A DNA stretch of 64,000 nucleotides, taken from contig OX359247.1 of assembly GCA_947179485.1 (NCBI GenBank), forward strand, positions 33,642,801 through 33,706,800, in the 5' to 3' direction. The translations under genes were made by a program, and so were the position numbers. Shown piece by piece: positions 39,301 through 49,062 of this stretch (position 1 is its first letter; every line of letters begins with the position of its first letter). The DNA is from Allacma fusca (taxonomy: Eukaryota; Arthropoda; Collembola; Symphypleona; Sminthuridae). The notes beneath the pieces are model-generated. The model made no database searches. It saw only the letters and a program-made list of their open reading frames with translations, and was not told the origin of the DNA.

Positions 39301-41276
39301 AAGAGTCTTGATGACATAACCTTCGATTTATTCCTCCTTGATACACATTGCTTATAAAGTATTCAGGCAAGTCGTTAAATCGAGAGGGATTGAAAAGGAA
39401 TACAAATACAAATACTGTCACAATGTACGTATGCACACAAGAATGTGGAGTGTCTAGTGTTATGTAACATTGCACATCAAATACATAAATATTTGCAACA
39501 ATGAAACGTCCACTGAGGCATTTTTACACTGTAAGAAGACGCGTGCATATTTTACAGGTTTCAAGTAAGTATTTTATCTGTCTAGACAAATAGTGTAATG
39601 CTCAAATCACACCTCCCTCATATGTATTTTTCCTTTGACGTTAACAGTTTACGGAATATAATTGGCAGGTAGATTAATTCAAGTGACTTCATAAAAGCAA
39701 AAAAAAATAGTAGATATTCGAAGGAGGAAACAGTTTCAGATTTTGTTTAAAAAAAAAAAAACTTTCCGGATTAGCAGCTCATCAACTCAACTTTATCAGG
39801 GAGTATTGAAGATAAGATAAGTTGTGGAACGTAATTAGAACTTTTTGGGGATGAGTCTTGCAAGTCATATAATTTGCATAAGTGTATTAAAATAATTACG
39901 GCATCCTTTATACAAGTACTATTCCATATGAGTTTTACAAATTGAGGAGGAACATATACATACATAGGTTTGATCCCAAGCTCAATAAATCAGTCCCCGT
40001 CAAAGCTGTCCACAACATATGAATTAATTCCTGTAGCTCGATCTCCTCTCCCCTGCTGCTGTTTGTATGTAGTTTCCTCACAATTCCCAAGTGATTACTT
40101 GTAAAAGACCACAATTATTAAAGGAAACTCAGGGAAGGACTAGTTTTTTCAGCCTTCATTCTTTCAACCCTGAATGATATCCAGTTTTTATGGAATAAAT
40201 CTACCTCTCTCCCTCACTCTGACTGACCCAATCTCTTCTGGGTGAATCACTCACTCCCAGTGAGAAAATTCAAAAGTGACTGTTAACCTGAATCACATAC
40301 AGTACTTACAACTACAAGACCTAGAGCCTTACCTGGAAACATTGAAGCACAGCGTTTCCAATTGTTTGTAATTTAACATTTCTACTTTTTTTCCCCTTTA
40401 CTTGTACGAGTATACAATTCGCAAACAACTGCCATTTACAGGCACTTAGGCGTCAAAACGGCATAAATTCGTCGCTTTCTGCCCTCTGATAATTAAACAT
40501 TTGTTTGCCTAAGAGTGCGTAAGTTAAATATCACAATTGTGTGCAGAAGCACGCAATACATATGCTAGAACTCTTCCCCTGTCAATTCTCACATATTTCT
40601 TTACTTTTCATATGGACATAATTATATATGTACATATGTTTGTAGGAGCTCTGAAGAAATCGGTAACCTCTGTGGATCCAAGGCCCAAATATTTTTTCCC
40701 TTATCTTACGAAAATATCGATGGGTCTGGGGCACTGAGAAAACAAGCTCTTCTTTCTCGATTGACATTATATGATGTTGACATCCTTGCGTGTATGTACA
40801 CGTTGACAACTTGTCTTGCAGAGTTTGCAAAAACCAAGAAGACATGAACGTAATAAAGCTGATTTTTTATTGTCCGTATGTACATATCTCTGTATGTACA
40901 TATATCTATACCCAGGAGCTCTCTATTGAGCTACGATTGTCGGTCACATACAGTCAATATAGTAGCTGACATGCCGGTGATTTTGATGGGGAAAAGTGAT
41001 CTGAATGCCAACGTGTAAAGACGTATATGTAATTATGTATAGATACATATACGAGTGTCCGATATAATCTCTAGAAAAGAACAATGTTTGGGAATCCTAT
41101 AAACTAGAAAGGATGAGAGAGAGATAGAGACAGGCGTGTAATATGAAACTAACCTTAGGACGATTGGGTGCCAAAAGGGAAAAATTAGGTCGGGTAAAGT
41201 AAACAATCCCACAGAGCCAGACGGCCGCGATGAGGATGAATACTTTGGTATTTCGTTTCAGGAACATTTTGGCCAT
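2609..41276 (-). CDS. Pgant2: Polypeptide N-acetylgalactosaminyltransferase, GALNT2/Pgant2 type (11 coding exons, 645 aa)
   Basis: This Golgi type II membrane enzyme transfers GalNAc from UDP-GalNAc to Ser/Thr, the first step of mucin-type O-glycosylation. The CDS joins 41276-41154, 16261-16111, 10659-10335, 8881-8712, 8524-8459, 5426-5305, 4702-4527, 3884-3781, 3570-3351, 3214-3004 and 2878-2609. It totals 1938 bp including TAA, and every junction is GT-AG and keeps frame. Order: cytoplasmic tail 1-11, signal anchor about 12-27, a Ser/Gly/Asn-rich stem to about 155, GT-A catalytic domain about 200-500, ricin-type lectin domain about 520-645. Visible motifs are [23 protein letters not shown] (D300, H302), MIAGGLF, WGGENLE (407-413) and RVGHVFRK (H435). 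By family knowledge D300, H302 and H435 bind Mn2+. The stretch [14 protein letters not shown]...[15 protein letters not shown] is closest to GALNT2 as I recall it. At 645 aa it is longer than human GALNT2 (571 aa), mostly because of the stem. Enzyme family is near certain; the exact subfamily is less so. Confidence 0.95.
3004..3214 (-). CDS. Pgant2: Pgant2 coding exon 10 (linker and lectin alpha repeat)
   Basis: Completes N486 and gives residues 487-556: [30 protein letters not shown], then the start of the ricin-type lectin domain. The alpha repeat keeps the CxD signature (C532-I-D534) and the CHGTGGNQ block; the QxW motif is completed across the next splice. The acceptor is TTTACTCAG and the donor CAG|GTACGA. 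Confidence 0.96.
3351..3570 (-). CDS. Pgant2: Pgant2 coding exon 9 (catalytic loop)
   Basis: Completes E413 and gives residues 414-485: [18 protein letters not shown], then [19 protein letters not shown] and [17 protein letters not shown]435 in RVGHVFRK corresponds to the third metal ligand of the family. The acceptor is TTTGTCTACAG and the donor GGAAA|GTAAGT, leaving AA to make N486. Confidence 0.96.
3781..3884 (-). CDS. Pgant2: Pgant2 coding exon 8 (WGGEN loop)
   Basis: Completes R378 and gives residues 379-412: [16 protein letters not shown], then [15 protein letters not shown]. In GALNT2 the Trp of this WGGEN block gates the flexible catalytic loop; here it is W407. The acceptor is CTTTTGCAG and the donor TTAG|GTGAGG. 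Confidence 0.96.
4527..4702 (-). CDS. Pgant2: Pgant2 coding exon 7
   Basis: Residues 320-377 plus two bases of R378. It contains [32 protein letters not shown] and TRVIR, all family blocks. NRT at 320-322 is a possible N-glycosylation sequon; as I recall it, GALNT2 has Asp in place of the Asn. The acceptor is TTTGACAG and the donor TTAG|GTCAGT. Confidence 0.96.
5205..5232. repeat. 28-bp perfect palindrome
   Basis: Two 14-bp arms (GTATGTACATATAA and its reverse complement) with no spacer, in Pgant2 intron 6 about 70 bp from the exon 6 donor. It could form a short hairpin in the transcript. Confidence 0.95.
5305..5426 (-). CDS. Pgant2: Pgant2 coding exon 6 (DxH metal site)
   Basis: Completes G279 and gives residues 280-319: [19 protein letters not shown], then [15 protein letters not shown], ending LVKD. 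D300-S301-H302 is the DxH motif that, in this family, binds Mn2+ and the UDP diphosphate. The acceptor is TTTCACCTCAG and the donor GAT|GTAAGT. Confidence 0.96.
5427..8458 (-). other. Pgant2 intron 5 (3.0 kb)
   Basis: GT-AG intron. A 115-codon frame on the plus strand (7592-7939) overlaps a 67-codon frame on the minus strand. Neither has flanking splice logic or a family I recognise, so I leave both uncalled. Otherwise unique AT-rich sequence. Confidence 0.8.
8459..8524 (-). CDS. Pgant2: Pgant2 coding exon 5 (66 bp)
   Basis: A short exon that completes P257 and gives [21 protein letters not shown] (258-278), the conserved PEDG...KVRVLRN..REG block of the family, ending in the first base of G279. 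The acceptor is CTTACAG and the donor GAAG|GTGAGA. It is missed by plain ORF searching because of its size; the frame with both neighbours is exact. Confidence 0.94.
8525..8711 (-). other. Pgant2 intron 4 (187 bp)
   Basis: Short GT-AG intron between exon 4 (donor GTATGT) and exon 5 (acceptor CTTACAG). Nothing else is seen in it. Confidence 0.9.
8712..8881 (-). CDS. Pgant2: Pgant2 coding exon 4 (UDP-sugar binding half)
   Basis: Completes M200 and gives residues 201-256: [15 protein letters not shown], then [23 protein letters not shown], and [12 protein letters not shown]. These are core GT-A fold motifs of GalNAc-transferases. The acceptor is ACATATAG at 8882. A second AG nine bases into the exon (CAG at 8872-8874) would also keep a splice signal, but it does not fit the phase of exon 3, so the upstream AG is used. 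The donor is AATC|GTATGT. Confidence 0.95.
9182..9241. repeat. (CT)n microsatellite
   Basis: About 60 bp of uninterrupted CT dinucleotides in Pgant2 intron 3; it reads as GA on the transcribed strand. Confidence 0.98.
9574..9592. repeat. (CT)n microsatellite
   Basis: Short CT run in Pgant2 intron 3. Confidence 0.9.
10335..10659 (-). CDS. Pgant2: Pgant2 coding exon 3 (stem and start of catalytic region)
   Basis: Completes G92 and gives residues 93-199. The first half is low-complexity and Ser/Gly/Gln-rich. The second half matches the family: [26 protein letters not shown] and the PDTR motif just before the catalytic domain. The acceptor is ATTTTTTCAG and the donor CCGAT|GTAAGT, leaving two bases (AT) that become Met200 with the next exon. 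Confidence 0.93.
10660..16110 (-). other. Pgant2 intron 2 (5.45 kb)
   Basis: GT-AG intron of AT-rich sequence with several TACATATGTA-type motifs (around 12.4, 12.95 and 15.1 kb). An 80-codon minus-strand frame at 14180-14422 includes a TATAGA repeat and has no convincing splice partners. No second gene is seen. Confidence 0.8.
16111..16261 (-). CDS. Pgant2: Pgant2 coding exon 2 (stem region)
   Basis: Residues 42-91 plus the first base of codon 92. It starts [10 protein letters not shown] and is rich in Ala, Ser, Asn and Gly, as expected of an unstructured stem. The acceptor is ATTTTACAG and the donor GAG|GTGAGA. Phase 0 in and phase 1 out match exon 1 and exon 3. Stem exons diverge quickly between species, so the support is the frame, the splice sites and the position rather than similarity. 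Confidence 0.8.
21216..21240. repeat. (CA)n microsatellite
   Basis: About 25 bp CA run in intron 1. Confidence 0.95.
22481..22514. repeat. (TA)n microsatellite
   Basis: TA run interrupted once near its start, followed by GATACATA units. Confidence 0.9.
23883..23911. repeat. (CT)n microsatellite
   Basis: CT run with one interruption; first member of the 23.9-26.8 kb cluster. Confidence 0.9.
24102..24127. repeat. (CT)n microsatellite
   Basis: CT run; second member of the cluster. Confidence 0.93.
24795..24821. repeat. (GA)n microsatellite
   Basis: GA run on the plus strand, opposite in orientation to the two preceding CT arrays. Confidence 0.93.
24992..25027. repeat. (GA)n microsatellite
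   Basis: About 36 bp GA run in the cluster. Confidence 0.95.
25245..25274. repeat. (GA)n microsatellite
   Basis: About 30 bp GA run in the cluster. Confidence 0.95.
26372..26387. repeat. 16-bp palindrome with TAATTA core
   Basis: ACATAATTAATTATGT reads identically on both strands and contains two TAATTA-like homeodomain-type cores. It may be only AT-rich noise. Confidence 0.85.
26715..26784. repeat. (CT)n microsatellite
   Basis: About 70 bp CT run with one TTTCT interruption, the longest array of the cluster. Long Arg/Glu peptide frames over it are artefacts. Confidence 0.97.
31133..31161. repeat. (GA)n microsatellite
   Basis: GA run in intron 1. Confidence 0.94.
31733..31771. repeat. (GA)n microsatellite
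   Basis: About 39 bp GA run, roughly 0.6 kb downstream (minus-strand sense) of the exon-like segment at 32403-32511. Confidence 0.95.
32403..32511 (-). CDS. Exon-like segment with strong splice sites, unassigned
   Basis: On the minus strand a T-rich tract ending TTCGCAG precedes 109 bp, and a perfect donor TGT|GTAAGT follows. One frame is open throughout (one leading base, then 36 codons) and reads like real protein: [17 protein letters not shown], then [19 protein letters not shown], two likely helices vaguely like an ankyrin-type repeat. It lies inside Pgant2 intron 1 on the same strand. Its incoming phase does not match exon 1: joining the two gives a TGA after 13 codons. Its outgoing phase 0 does fit exon 2. 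It could be part of a nested gene, an exon reached from another first exon, or a poison exon. I do not recognise the family. Confidence 0.35.
32604..32630. repeat. (CT)n microsatellite
   Basis: CT run about 90 bp above the exon-like segment; it reads as GA on the minus strand. Confidence 0.94.
32709..32733. repeat. (CGT)n trinucleotide repeat
   Basis: About eight CGT units, a CpG-containing repeat in otherwise CpG-poor sequence. Confidence 0.95.
34189..34316 (+). CDS. Weak exon-like segment, plus strand
   Basis: 128 bp between ATCATCAG and GAG|GTAATA, open in one plus frame (two bases then 42 codons) starting [20 protein letters not shown]. The pyrimidine tract before the acceptor is poor. 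It is antisense to Pgant2 intron 1, no partner exons were found and no family is recognised. It may well be chance. Confidence 0.15.
35899..35925. repeat. (CA)n microsatellite
   Basis: CA run in intron 1. Confidence 0.95.
36305..36351. repeat. (CA)n microsatellite
   Basis: About 46 bp uninterrupted CA run in intron 1. Confidence 0.97.
38440..38474. repeat. (ACT)n trinucleotide repeat
   Basis: ACT units, one changed to ATT. Shorter ACT runs recur near 38.9, 44.67 and 58.68 kb. Confidence 0.93.
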
Positions 41277-41398
41277 TTGTTTGATAGAAGGGAATAAAAA
41301 CTCCTCTTGGTCGGCTGGGATCTTCTATTTACTCTCCCCAAGGCAAATCTTGTCCAACTCCAGCTGGGTTCCTCAAATTCTCTTCTTCCTTCCAGTAG
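41154..41398 (-). CDS. Pgant2: Pgant2 first coding exon with 5' UTR part (coding 41154-41276)
   Basis: Coding exon 1 gives residues 1-41: tail [11 protein letters not shown], hydrophobic anchor [16 protein letters not shown], then the start of the stem. The start is the ATG at 41276. An in-frame TAG lies 51 nt upstream (41325-41327) and there is no other ATG in the 122-nt leader part. A second in-frame Met is at codon 4. The donor is AAG|GTTAGT (phase 0). The upper edge at 41398 is a strong acceptor: a long T/C tract ending in TTTAG at 41399. At least one non-coding leader exon must therefore lie further upstream. NFS at residues 31-33 is a possible N-glycosylation site, though very close to the membrane. 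Confidence 0.9.
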
Positions 41399-43869
41399 CT
41401 AAACATGAGTAAAAGAAGGAGAGAGAAAAAAAATCCAAATATAATTTATATTAACGAAATAAAATGGAAACACAACATGTACGGAATATATCCTTATATT
41501 TTCATACATTAGTCACTAAAATATTCATGTATGGATATGGGAAGGAGTGATATCAAAAGTTCCTCCGTCTTCCGCTCTCTGCCTACACCTAATCATCATT
41601 CCTTGCAAAATTAATGCAAAGAGTTCTTCCCCCGCTAGCTATATACAGATATCCACATATATTCACATAGACCACAATTCTATGGATATAGAAGATATCT
41701 ACCACAATAATGCTCTCCCGTACTCGCACTTTTACATGTACATGTAAAGTAAGTAGGGAACCACACGCTATAAAGTATTATGTTTCGGAGCCCCCTTTCA
41801 ACCATCATTCGTATTCAAACTTGATTTCAACACTGCTAAATGGCTCACTCCATTTAGTTCCATTATCCATCCAAGCGGCTGCCACTTACGATAATGCCAC
41901 ATGAGGGGCTTTCCATGAAATCCTTATGATAGAGTTTTTTTTCCATAATGGCCAAATTCACACCAAACATGAAGAATTCAATGTGATGAGAATGCGAAGA
42001 ATGAGTATCTATCTATGGGAAGGGAAAAGAAAAAAGTACGTGGAGAAAAAAAAAACCTTTAAAAAGTAGGTATACAACTGCTTATACAACTTTCCAGTTC
42101 TCTCCAGTCGTAAATAAATTAAGAAGGCGAGTCTGGAAAGATCAGCAGTTGTACTTCCTTTTGTTGGTAAAATATACTGGGAGCTAGGCATTGGTGTGCA
42201 TACGGACAGGGTGTAGATATACAGACACGTACGATGAAAGGCAGGATTTTAGGTTTCACCTAGACCACTTCCAGTCATACTGTATGTACATACATACATA
42301 GGGATGGAATCTTCCCAAAAATAATTTATCATGGGAAGTTATGAATAAATTATGAAATTAACTTAATATATTTTTCATTAGATGTATCTATCTATCCCCT
42401 TGGTACATCTACGAAGGCTCGCCTTCCTTGAATGGTAATGTTATTTCAAGAGTCATTTTCATAAAGGTTGTTTTAGTAGCGGGCTGTATAATTCAGCGAA
42501 AGAGAGAGAGAGAAAAAAAAAACTAAAAACTTTCCTAGTTTATTCCACTTGAGAAATTTAGTAAATCCTCTCTGGAGCAAATATAGAGTTCATTCATGAC
42601 GAAGTCTCTGAGATTGTTCTGGTGAGAATAGATACATATAGGTATTATGTAAGTAGTTATGTATGTATGTAAATACGTGAGTGAGTAATTTATCATAAAA
42701 CTCGGTTGTACTCCGTTACTGTTATCACTTTTGGTCGAAATCCTGTAAAATTCCTTGCAAATTCTCCACAGACATTCCCACTCACGCCGCCAATGCTCCC
42801 CTCCTCTACTCCGAAGGGAAGAACAGGAAAAGTTGAAAAATTCAAATGGGCAGCTAAAATATTGCCTTGGAGTTGAAGAGGAAAATAAAGGGGACTTGTA
42901 TACCTACACATAGTGTGACGGAGGGTAGGAGTTGAAATTGTCATAAAACATTCTGCCTTCCGCTCTCACCCTCCGCATCCTTCCTCCACCACAAGTAGGA
43001 GTGGATAAGTACTACATAAGTACGTATGTACATAAGTATGTACATACTACAGAGGCAACCACAGTATCAGCTCATATAATTACATATAGCCTCATAGGCG
43101 AAACTATCTGGAGCAGTGGGGGCCTGATTGTGAGTAGATGTGTATTTTAAAAAGAAGTTGATTAAATATTTTATAATTTGTAAAGTTTTTTTTAGCATTA
43201 TAATAACCATGTAATGTACATATCTACAACATTACTGTAAGTGTGGGGGGCACGGAAGAACGCCGGGAGGAAATACAGCACTTGCATAAGAGCAAGGAAT
43301 TCCATCCATATATAAACTACAAAATACAGTTCAGTAAATTTAAGTCCCATTCCCTTTTCCCATTGGGATCTTGACGAACGTGAGATTAAATAAAAATATA
43401 ATCAGGACTCCTTGCTTTCATTTTAAGACTTCTTTTACAAGTTTCTCCTTCATTTGGTCTTTCTTTGGAATTCGTAACATGCACGGTTTTCCTACGTGCC
43501 AGAGGAGAAAAAACTCCATGTACATATCTACTGTATGTATCTACATACTCATCATATACATAGTTCCTGTGATGTGCTTGTTAGCACAAGAGAATTGAGT
43601 TCTCGTTTGGGGAGTCTATCTGTATGCATCTATCTGTATAGGAAGGAGTGGATACAAAATGAGGATAAGTTTGTTCAAAAAATAAACACTCGGCTATGGT
43701 ATTGCATGAATGTTTTTCTTCCCTACATCTACACCTTTTACCCCATTGATTAACCATTAACGTGACTCTACAACTCAGCACGGTGGTAGTTCGCATCATA
43801 AAACCTTTCTGTCAAGAAATTTCAGATTTGGATTTACCTTTTGCAGGAAAATTAATCAAGTTTTTTTCC

Positions 43870-43871
<2 letters not shown>

Positions 43872-43905
<34 letters not shown>
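43872..43905. repeat. (CT)n microsatellite
   Basis: CT run upstream of the Pgant2 coding exons. Confidence 0.95.
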
Positions 43906-43908
<3 letters not shown>

Positions 43909-44051
43909 ATTCTGGTTCTTTTCATTCTTCAGCTTCTTACATTCCTTAAAAGACTCCAAAGTTTGTTCATTTTAATGCTTTATTCGACATAGCTCTTACT
44001 ATGCTATATGGTTTCAATCCAGTCAAGTCAAAGGAGAGGAGATGAAGTCAG

Positions 44052-44073
44052 TGAGAGAGAGAGAGAGAGAGAG
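44052..44073. repeat. (GA)n microsatellite with G-run
   Basis: GA run followed directly by a run of eight to nine G. Confidence 0.93.
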
Positions 44074-44337
44074 GGGGGGGGATAGAGAAAAATTATGAAA
44101 CTTCATTCCATTGGCATTTGGCATGCACGACGACCTACATTGATAGAGATAAAGAGTCTGAAAAGATGAAACTTCAGGACGGTCAAATATAAAACATATT
44201 TCTGTTCCTTCACTTATTTAACGTTGCCAACTTTGCCAGATCATAGTTATAAGTGCTGGGGGAGGGAGATGGATATAAAGAAGGAAAAGACGATGACATA
44301 AAATACCTACACACAGCGAATTATATAAATGTGAATC

Positions 44338-44339
<2 letters not shown>

Positions 44340-44402
<63 letters not shown>
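44340..44402. repeat. (CT)n microsatellite
   Basis: About 62 bp uninterrupted CT run. Confidence 0.97.
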
Positions 44403-44404
<2 letters not shown>

Positions 44405-45631
44405 ACTGCCTAGCTCTAGCAGCCCCTTAAAATGGTACAAGTTTTCTTGAGTTAGTTTCCTACTACTTAATGCTAAGTACAGATATAGTGTTGATGATAA
44501 TGATGATGATACTGTAGCATGGTTTGGGTAGTTTAGCTCCACGCTCAGCAACTATTTTCATTTGGATAATCGAGTCACATAAGTGACAGACCATCAGTCA
44601 CAGGCGGGGCTACGTCACTTGCAAAAATGAGTTACATCAAGTATTCTATAATATAGTGTACACTACAGATACTACTACTGTATTGTACATGGAGTTCTCT
44701 GTATCAATATGATTGAGCGGAGGATTTGGAAGGATTTGAGAAAAAAAGGGATTATAATCTAGTAATAATGTCTGTAGTAGATACATATGTACGTAAATGC
44801 TCACATTTAGAGTTAATTATTTGACAAAATTTCAAGTTGTAACTACACTTCGAACTTTACAGCCCGTTTCTAATTGTAACATTAAATCAGTGATGCTTGG
44901 CTACCTTCCCTTACTATGTACGTACATACATACACACGTCTGCTTCCACCACCTTCAAACAATGATCTCACACTCCTGTCAGCCGTAGTAACTCTCGTTA
45001 AGGTACTCAGCCAAGCTTCATGTACGTTCAAATGAGTAGGGCGATGCAGGAGCTGTTATATAATCACTGAAGCTATTACTGTTCATGCTTTAATTTTAAT
45101 TGGTTTTTTCCCTAAAAGTTTTCCCTCCTAAATTCTTACGTCCGTGGCCATGCATTTGTTTTCACTAAAGTTGGGCTTCTGGTATGTAATTAACTGAATG
45201 CGTATAGGGACTATTGTGTGTGTCACGTATGTATGTATGTATGCACGCAGCTTTAGTAATTACAGTACTGTATTTGTACGACTCCAAAAACTTTTTGCAC
45301 GAATGGTAATGGTAAGGAATAATTATCTATCTGAAATCTGAATCTCTCCATACATTTGGATTTCATCCTGTTCCTTAAATTAATAGATACATATAGAGAC
45401 AATTACGTGCATTCTAGATATCTATGTATAGGAAAACTTCAATGGTATCCACTCGGACAGGACGCTATATGCTACTATCAGTAGAGTAGAGAATAGATAT
45501 AAATTCCAACCTTGTGCATTGTGTTTTGTTTGGGAAAAGTAATACAATTTTAAACAAATGGCTCAATATAAAGTTGAAACTTGTTTACTTTTTCCGCTTT
45601 AAGTCCCTTACTTCCTCAACTTTCAATCCAA

Positions 45632-45769
45632 CTAATTATGCGTGATCAAGTTGAGCCATTTCATCGCAGCCAGCCGAGGTTTAACTTCACCCATAACCAT
45701 GAGTTCACGCCTGGCTGACTGGCGGATCGGATTTTCATCCAAGTCTCCAAGGGAAGGGGCCTTTGTCAT
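45632..45769 (-). CDS. Small ORF in a GC-rich island, unassigned
   Basis: A 45-codon ATG-to-TAG frame with a helix-like composition (MTKAPSLGDLDENPIRQSAR, then MVMGEVKPRLAAMKWLN) inside an island of clearly higher GC than the flanks. A plus-strand frame over the same bases is also open, as expected when local GC is high, so the evidence is weak. It lies upstream of Pgant2 on the same strand. No family is recognised. Confidence 0.12.
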   Translation of the reverse strand: MTKAPSLGDLDENPIRQSARRELMVMGEVKPRLAAMKWLNLITHN

Positions 45770-45988
45770 GTAATTAACACTATAAATGGATTTATGGAAT
45801 CTACGTCTGGATTAGTTTCTAATGTAAATGATCTGGCTCCTGTCACTGTGCCGACTGTGTGAAGGAGTCGACTGCGGCTCAGGTCTACTATGGAGGCATG
45901 CAGGACATACATATGCTCCAGTCCGTTATGCAATCCTCAACATGGGAAGAGATGTATATTTTATAAATAAACATCAAATATGTATAAT

Positions 45989-46010
45989 CTCTCTCTCTCT
46001 CTCTCTCTCT
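45989..46010. repeat. (CT)n microsatellite
   Basis: Short CT run. Confidence 0.92.
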
Positions 46011-47202
46011 GAGACTTCAAATCAGGTAGGGATACTTCCACGTAGGGAGAAGTAATTACGTTATACATAACCGACGAAATTGGATCGGTTTCTCATTCCG
46101 CGTCCTCCTTTAATTAAACATCTCCCAGCATGATGAAGATTCTTACAAAACCTTCTGTAGTTAAATATTGCCTTGAGGAGGGACGTCGTAACATGGAACC
46201 TGAAGCAATTTTGAAATGTATTCACTCCGTGTGAATTTCCATTTATAATTCACCCGCCTGGACCGATTTCCTGATGCGAATCAAGTACCAGGTGTAAACA
46301 AGTAATATTACTTTCAGTGAGTGAGGACGTGGAAGTGACGACGCCACAGAGGATTATTAGAGACTCTACATATCTACAGTATAGACATATCTTCATACAA
46401 AGCTCTCCGGCGTGAACAAGAGCTTAGCGGGAAACTCTATTTACTTCCGTGGGCTAATACAGTCATTCTATATGCGTGGGCAGTGGGAGCAAGGTAGAAA
46501 GGGAGAAAATTGTAATTAAACCCAACGGGTATGCCCGGTAATCACTTCATCCTTCCTGCCATCCAAAGAGAATAGAGAAGATAGTACATTCGTATAATCA
46601 TCGAATAGATCTCAATGGATCTGAAGTATCAAATGAAAGCCAGCACAAATAATCAACGGCAAAATGCCATCAAGTACTAATCCTCAGAGAAATTAATTAG
46701 AGAGGAAAAGGGACAAACACAAATGTAATGACTCCAACTCAATTCCGACAAAATGCATATGTATAAGATTCATTAATGAGTCTCCATCTCGGAATGTGTA
46801 GATATGCATATTCATGCATGCATACAAGGGGACGCAGTAAAATTCAAATCAAATGCCTTCAAATACATGGATACAGCATCTTGGGAAATTATTGTATTAA
46901 AGGGGAAGTACACTTTAAATCAAAAGGTTGATTTGCAAAATGCCCAATGTTCTACACATAACAACAAGCCCTTATTGCCCAGCAGAAGAAAGCACGAAGA
47001 GGTAATTAAGTTGATACTAACGATTTCTTTCTGCGGGATACTTTCAAATCGTGAAAAACTAAAATATGATCTTTTTCCGTCTGCGGTTTCCCTTCCTTTT
47101 GGTAAAGTCATGTACGTAGGAAGAGGCTAATACCATAAATGCCTAAATGTGGACTCCCAGAGAGTAAACTATGGACTGACTGCAGGTTTATTCTCATTTA
47201 TT

Positions 47203-47227
47203 AGAGAGAGAGAGAGAGAGAGAGAGA
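47203..47227. repeat. (GA)n microsatellite
   Basis: Short GA run. Confidence 0.93.
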
Positions 47228-49016
47228 TTCCAGGGAAAATCTTTATCAAAATGATGCGTAGTAATTATTATATACTCCGAATTTGGGCTATACATCAAGC
47301 ACACGTGAATGGCTTGGTGGGATGCGGAATCATTAGAGACAGATGAGCATAAAGCTGTGGACAGTAATTAAGTTTCAATTAGGGCAAATCAGTCATATCC
47401 TTCTAGTGACTTAATTAGGGCCTCATGCTTGATAAGCTCAAAGAGGCTTGGAAAATTTCGTTCTTTTCCTTTCAATGCATGAGAGCTAGTATCTACAGAT
47501 ATATGGAGTGTGCACAATTAGATGTATGGGCTATGCCTTTAGTGGCTCTACATGGCCTTTACATTAATTCAAGTTTAATTTCCATACACACACCAATAAT
47601 CCTATTCATTGTCAACGAGGAGCGCGAGAGACTTTTTACATGGGACAGATACATACATGTGTACATCACATACATATGTAGGACTATGCAAGTAAGTAAT
47701 TACTACTCCAACTAATCCCGTCTGTTCTAAGTTAATAACAAGCAAATGACGAGTCAAATCCAGGCAATGCCACCAAATATACGGAGTCTGTTAATAATTT
47801 TATCATGTTATGTAGATATACTCAAAGGGATCCTCCTTTCGACTTCATCCTCCAAAAACACTCCTCATGCTCTCCATCGCAGGCACACAGGACGGGCGGA
47901 GAGATGGAAATCCCTTTTTACTCTCTGTAACGTTCAGTTATATTTATAGGGAGCTTAAAAGAGAGGAAATGTAATTTTAAACTGCACCACATCATCTCCG
48001 CCATATCAACTTATGCAACGTGGTTTGACAATTTAAAATTCCCTTTTACTGACGACCTAACTTCTGTAATACTGTAATTATTATGTTACAAACATCTATT
48101 ATGTAGTTCCTAGTTCTTATACTTTCTGTACTAAACTATGATTGTGAGAGAATTGGAGGAATGAAGCAATAGTAAAGTACCTCCGGGATCGGCCTGACAA
48201 TGAGTTCTGTGAAGCCAGAACAAATCTCTGCTTAACCCTTCCTTCACACTGCGGTTTTTTGACAGGCTCACTTTAAACTTTAACAGTCTCCTTGTGAAAG
48301 GACAGTAAGGAATGGAGAATGGAATCGAATTATGAGCACTGACGCACTCCCACTGACGTAATGCCCAAAATAAGTTGTTTGGGAGTATAGTGTGTACTGT
48401 AAGTATCCCTACAGTAAAATGCAGTCGGGTCACACAAAAAAATTAATGGAAAAAGGATAAAAACCTTAAATCCAGATACTAGTTCGAAGGTTGTGATTTA
48501 ATCAAGTACATTAAATCATAAAGCCATGCTGTGGTGGTTCGCCTTTTGAGTCATAATTCACCCAAGCTATCATCAGACATACTCCTTGGTTTTATGAATT
48601 ATTACACAACTTGCCTAGAATCATTTATATTTCAAGTAAATAATTCAGACAAAGACATGGCCGACGAAGTAAACTAACCGTACTCATAATTAGTTAAAGT
48701 GAGTACATTTGGTAAATTGTACTTATTTCTGAGGCAATGCTTACAGTCCATACCATTACTACTGTAGATATACATACTACAACGGGGTAAGGAAAAAATT
48801 GGAATGGAAACATTGGAAAGTGACATACGAAATCCTGAAGGAGCTTAACCCTGTCGTCCCTAACTAACTGTAGGCTGTTTGCAACCTTGTAGTCCTAAAA
48901 TAGGTAAGCGTATGTGAGGAAAGTGGGTCTATTTTTGTGACTGATTTTCAACAGCCTGACTCCATTGCCGTCTGCGTGCTTAAGTATGTATGGGGCATTA
49001 TTTTACGTGTGTAACA

Positions 49017-49062
49017 TGTGTGTGTGTATGTGTATGTGTTTGTGTGTGTGTGTGTGTATGTG
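49017..49062. repeat. (GT)n microsatellite, interrupted
   Basis: GT units with repeated TATG interruptions. Confidence 0.93.

Larger units (their letters stand above)
16262..41153 (-). other. Pgant2 intron 1 (24.9 kb)
   Basis: The large first coding intron (donor GTTAGT at 41153, acceptor ATTTTACAG at 16262). It holds most of the window's microsatellites, the GAGA/CTCT cluster at 23.9-26.8 kb, an exon-like segment at 32403-32511 and weaker ones noted separately. A large first intron in a metazoan gene often carries enhancers or alternative promoters; that is general knowledge, not something visible here. Confidence 0.8.

Noticed and set aside
48131..48433. 100-codon minus-strand frame considered as a transposase fragment
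   Set aside because: No DDE/DDD spacing, helix-turn-helix or other transposase motif was visible, and no terminal inverted repeats were found nearby.
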